Shown here in pieces: positions 30,075 through 31,328 of a DNA stretch of 31,328 bases. This stretch comes from Isohypsibius dastychi (lineage: Eukaryota > Tardigrada > Eutardigrada > Parachela > Isohypsibiidae). Made by a program: the position numbers and the translations under genes. The notes under the pieces were generated by a model. That model was given only the letters and a program-made list of their open reading frames with translations. It searched no databases and was not told the DNA's origin. The DNA is taken from contig JAQIWT010000154.1 in assembly GCA_034696485.1 (NCBI GenBank), positions 1-31,328 on the forward strand, in the 5' to 3' direction. Each line of letters starts with the position of its first letter. The first letter of the stretch is position 1.

Positions 30075-30118
30075 TATTGATGATAGTTTTCAAAATATCA
30101 ATATCGATATCGATTTTT
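29996..30118. repeat. AT-rich gatat/atatc low-complexity repeat
   Basis: Repeated atgatattgat, tttcaaaat and gatatc units on both strands interrupt the second F-box gene. Confidence 0.7.
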
Positions 30119-30298
30119 CTTCCGGCAAGTCAGCTTCAGATTTAGCTTGCAAAAGAGCGATATACTAAATTTAGATCATACTTTGAAAACACAAAATAAT
30201 GGCTTTTCGATCTATTAGAAAAAACAATTCTCATGCTATCTCAGCAGTAGACAAACCAAAGCAGGAGATATTCTACAATACGCGTCCAGGGCGTTTTT

Positions 30299-30666
30299 TC
30301 AGCTAAAGGCAATTTTGTCAATCAGCCCTCCCAGTAAATCAGCCGTATGCTTGGAAACATGTCCTCCATTCGCGATTGTCGTCAGAGCTTTAATCCAATC
30401 ATAACCATCCACGTACTTCACGGCCCTGTAATGATATCATACTGAAAACCAGAAAGAAACCATCTCACCGATTTCTACCTTTTATGAAGGTAGTCTCTAA
30501 CAAGATCCGCGAATTTTGGTACCCTGATCTGGCGATCTGGTTCCACATCGATTGTGAGACGTCTTTCAATCCTGAGCAATATAGCCGACTGCTTTTCCGT
30601 CAATGGCCCGTGTTCGGCAAGGAACAATCTCCCTATCTCCGTAAGGAGTTCATTTGGACTCTCCAA
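30299..30666 (-). pseudogene. 3' fragment of an F-box gene, inverted
   Basis: Two exons (minus strand), 30666-30479 and 30425-30299, match the C-terminal part of the F-box gene at 27775: GRLFLAEHGPLTE versus VHLFLAEYGPLAE, and WIKALTTIANGGHVSKHTAD versus WFEALTTIVNGGDVSKYTAD. No F-box end is seen upstream, so it is a partial copy in inverted orientation. Confidence 0.7.
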
Positions 30667-30829
30667 CCGCAGATCCAGTCGGGAGTGCTACGCAAACACG
30701 AAAGATGTCTCGCAATCCATGCGTAACAAGGTAATGGGCTCATACATCGTTGGGTCCATTCTCTCTCCACTTCTGCCAGGTAAAACAGAATGGGCACGGT
30801 TTTTTTCTGGTTCCCAGTTTTGTGTTATT

Positions 30830-30955
30830 CCAGTGGGCGGCGGTACGTGGATGGCTACAACTGGTTTCAAGCCTTCATGACGGTAATAGAGGACATGTTT
30901 CCAAGCATACGGCTGATTTTTCGGGAGGCCTGGTGTTCTCGTTGCCCCACATTTA
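30830..30955 (+). pseudogene. last-exon fragment of an F-box gene, frameshifted
   Basis: After a TTATTCCAG acceptor, RRYVDGYNWFQAFMTVIEDM resembles the last exon of the other F-box copies. Small indels then shift the frame relative to the conserved HVSKHTAD part. Confidence 0.6.
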
Positions 30956-31222
30956 GCTTGCAGATCACCCTGATGCAAGGGTTAGAAAAATATCTTGCCT
31001 TGCTTTGTCCTCAGCTCAGATAGCTTTAAAGTCAGAGTAATTTGGATTGTAGTCATTGACTCACAAGCAAACCACGCGAACCCGATAATTCGAAAAAAAT
31101 AACTGAAAAGTGCAAACGGTAGGTTTTTCTGTGTAAAAAATTGTCTCGCCAATGACTCGGTTGATTTCGGGCGCCAGAGCGGACGAAAACGGGAAGAAGG
31201 GACTCGGGGCTTACCAATGCAA

Positions 31223-31328
31223 ACTGGCGGGGCTCACGCCGTTGAAATTGCACGACTTGGCAGTTTGCAAATGCGGACTTAGCAGTTTGCACTTGTACGA
31301 CGCCTTAAACGGCGTGAGCCCCGCCAGT
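31223..31328. repeat. foldback (inverted-repeat) element at the window end
   Basis: actggcggggctcacgccgt (31223-31242) is repeated exactly inverted at 31309-31328, with an 86-nt loop holding two ...gcagtttgca... units. This is typical of a small palindromic nematode transposon remnant; the right arm ends exactly at the window edge. Confidence 0.8.

Overview
The window looks like nuclear DNA of a Caenorhabditis-type nematode. Genes are interrupted by many short introns (36-120 nt) with GTAAG-type donors and TTTTCAG-type acceptors, and the right flank is a cluster of nematode-style F-box genes. Most of the window (about 285-27687, 27.4 kb) is one integrated Maverick/Polinton-type, adintovirus-like element. 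It is bounded by 86-bp terminal inverted repeats (about 90% identical by hand alignment) and a 5-6 bp target-site duplication.

Layout, left to right. 1-284 is host flank. 285-370 is the left TIR, followed by a tRNA-like sequence. Left accessory block: a Fic-domain AMPylase-like gene (-), a spliced RRM protein gene (+), a spliced nucleotide kinase-BIR-dUTPase fusion (-), a deoxynucleoside kinase with one internal stop (-), and a small dsRNA-binding-like protein (-). Next comes a seven-exon mucin-like LRR membrane glycoprotein (+). The core block is a retroviral-type integrase with two internal stops, the penton/minor capsid protein, a possible basic core peptide, the major capsid protein and a small two-TM protein (all +), then two unrecognised genes (one -, one +), protein-primed DNA polymerase B with two internal stops, and the packaging ATPase (both +). 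The right accessory block is a PC4-like ssDNA-binding protein (-), a two-BIR IAP-like gene (+), a RING-like gene (+), and a 13-exon gene for a 1033-residue AT-hook nuclear protein (-). 27602-27687 is the right TIR. 27693-31328 is host flank with one 5'-incomplete F-box gene, a truncated F-box gene, two F-box fragments and a foldback repeat.

How the parts fit. Integrase, polymerase B, ATPase and the two capsid proteins are the standard Maverick set. The dNTP-metabolism genes (kinases, dUTPase), the nucleic-acid-binding proteins and the BIR/RING/Fic genes look like replication support and host manipulation. All five premature stops I found fall in the integrase, polymerase and dNK, while the capsid, ATPase, IAP, Fic, RRM and AT-hook reading frames are open. 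This copy therefore looks unable to replicate or integrate on its own but is only mildly decayed. I did not find the usual adenovirus-type maturation protease. All splice models were built by eye; several are supported by total exon lengths that are multiples of three with continuous reading frames.
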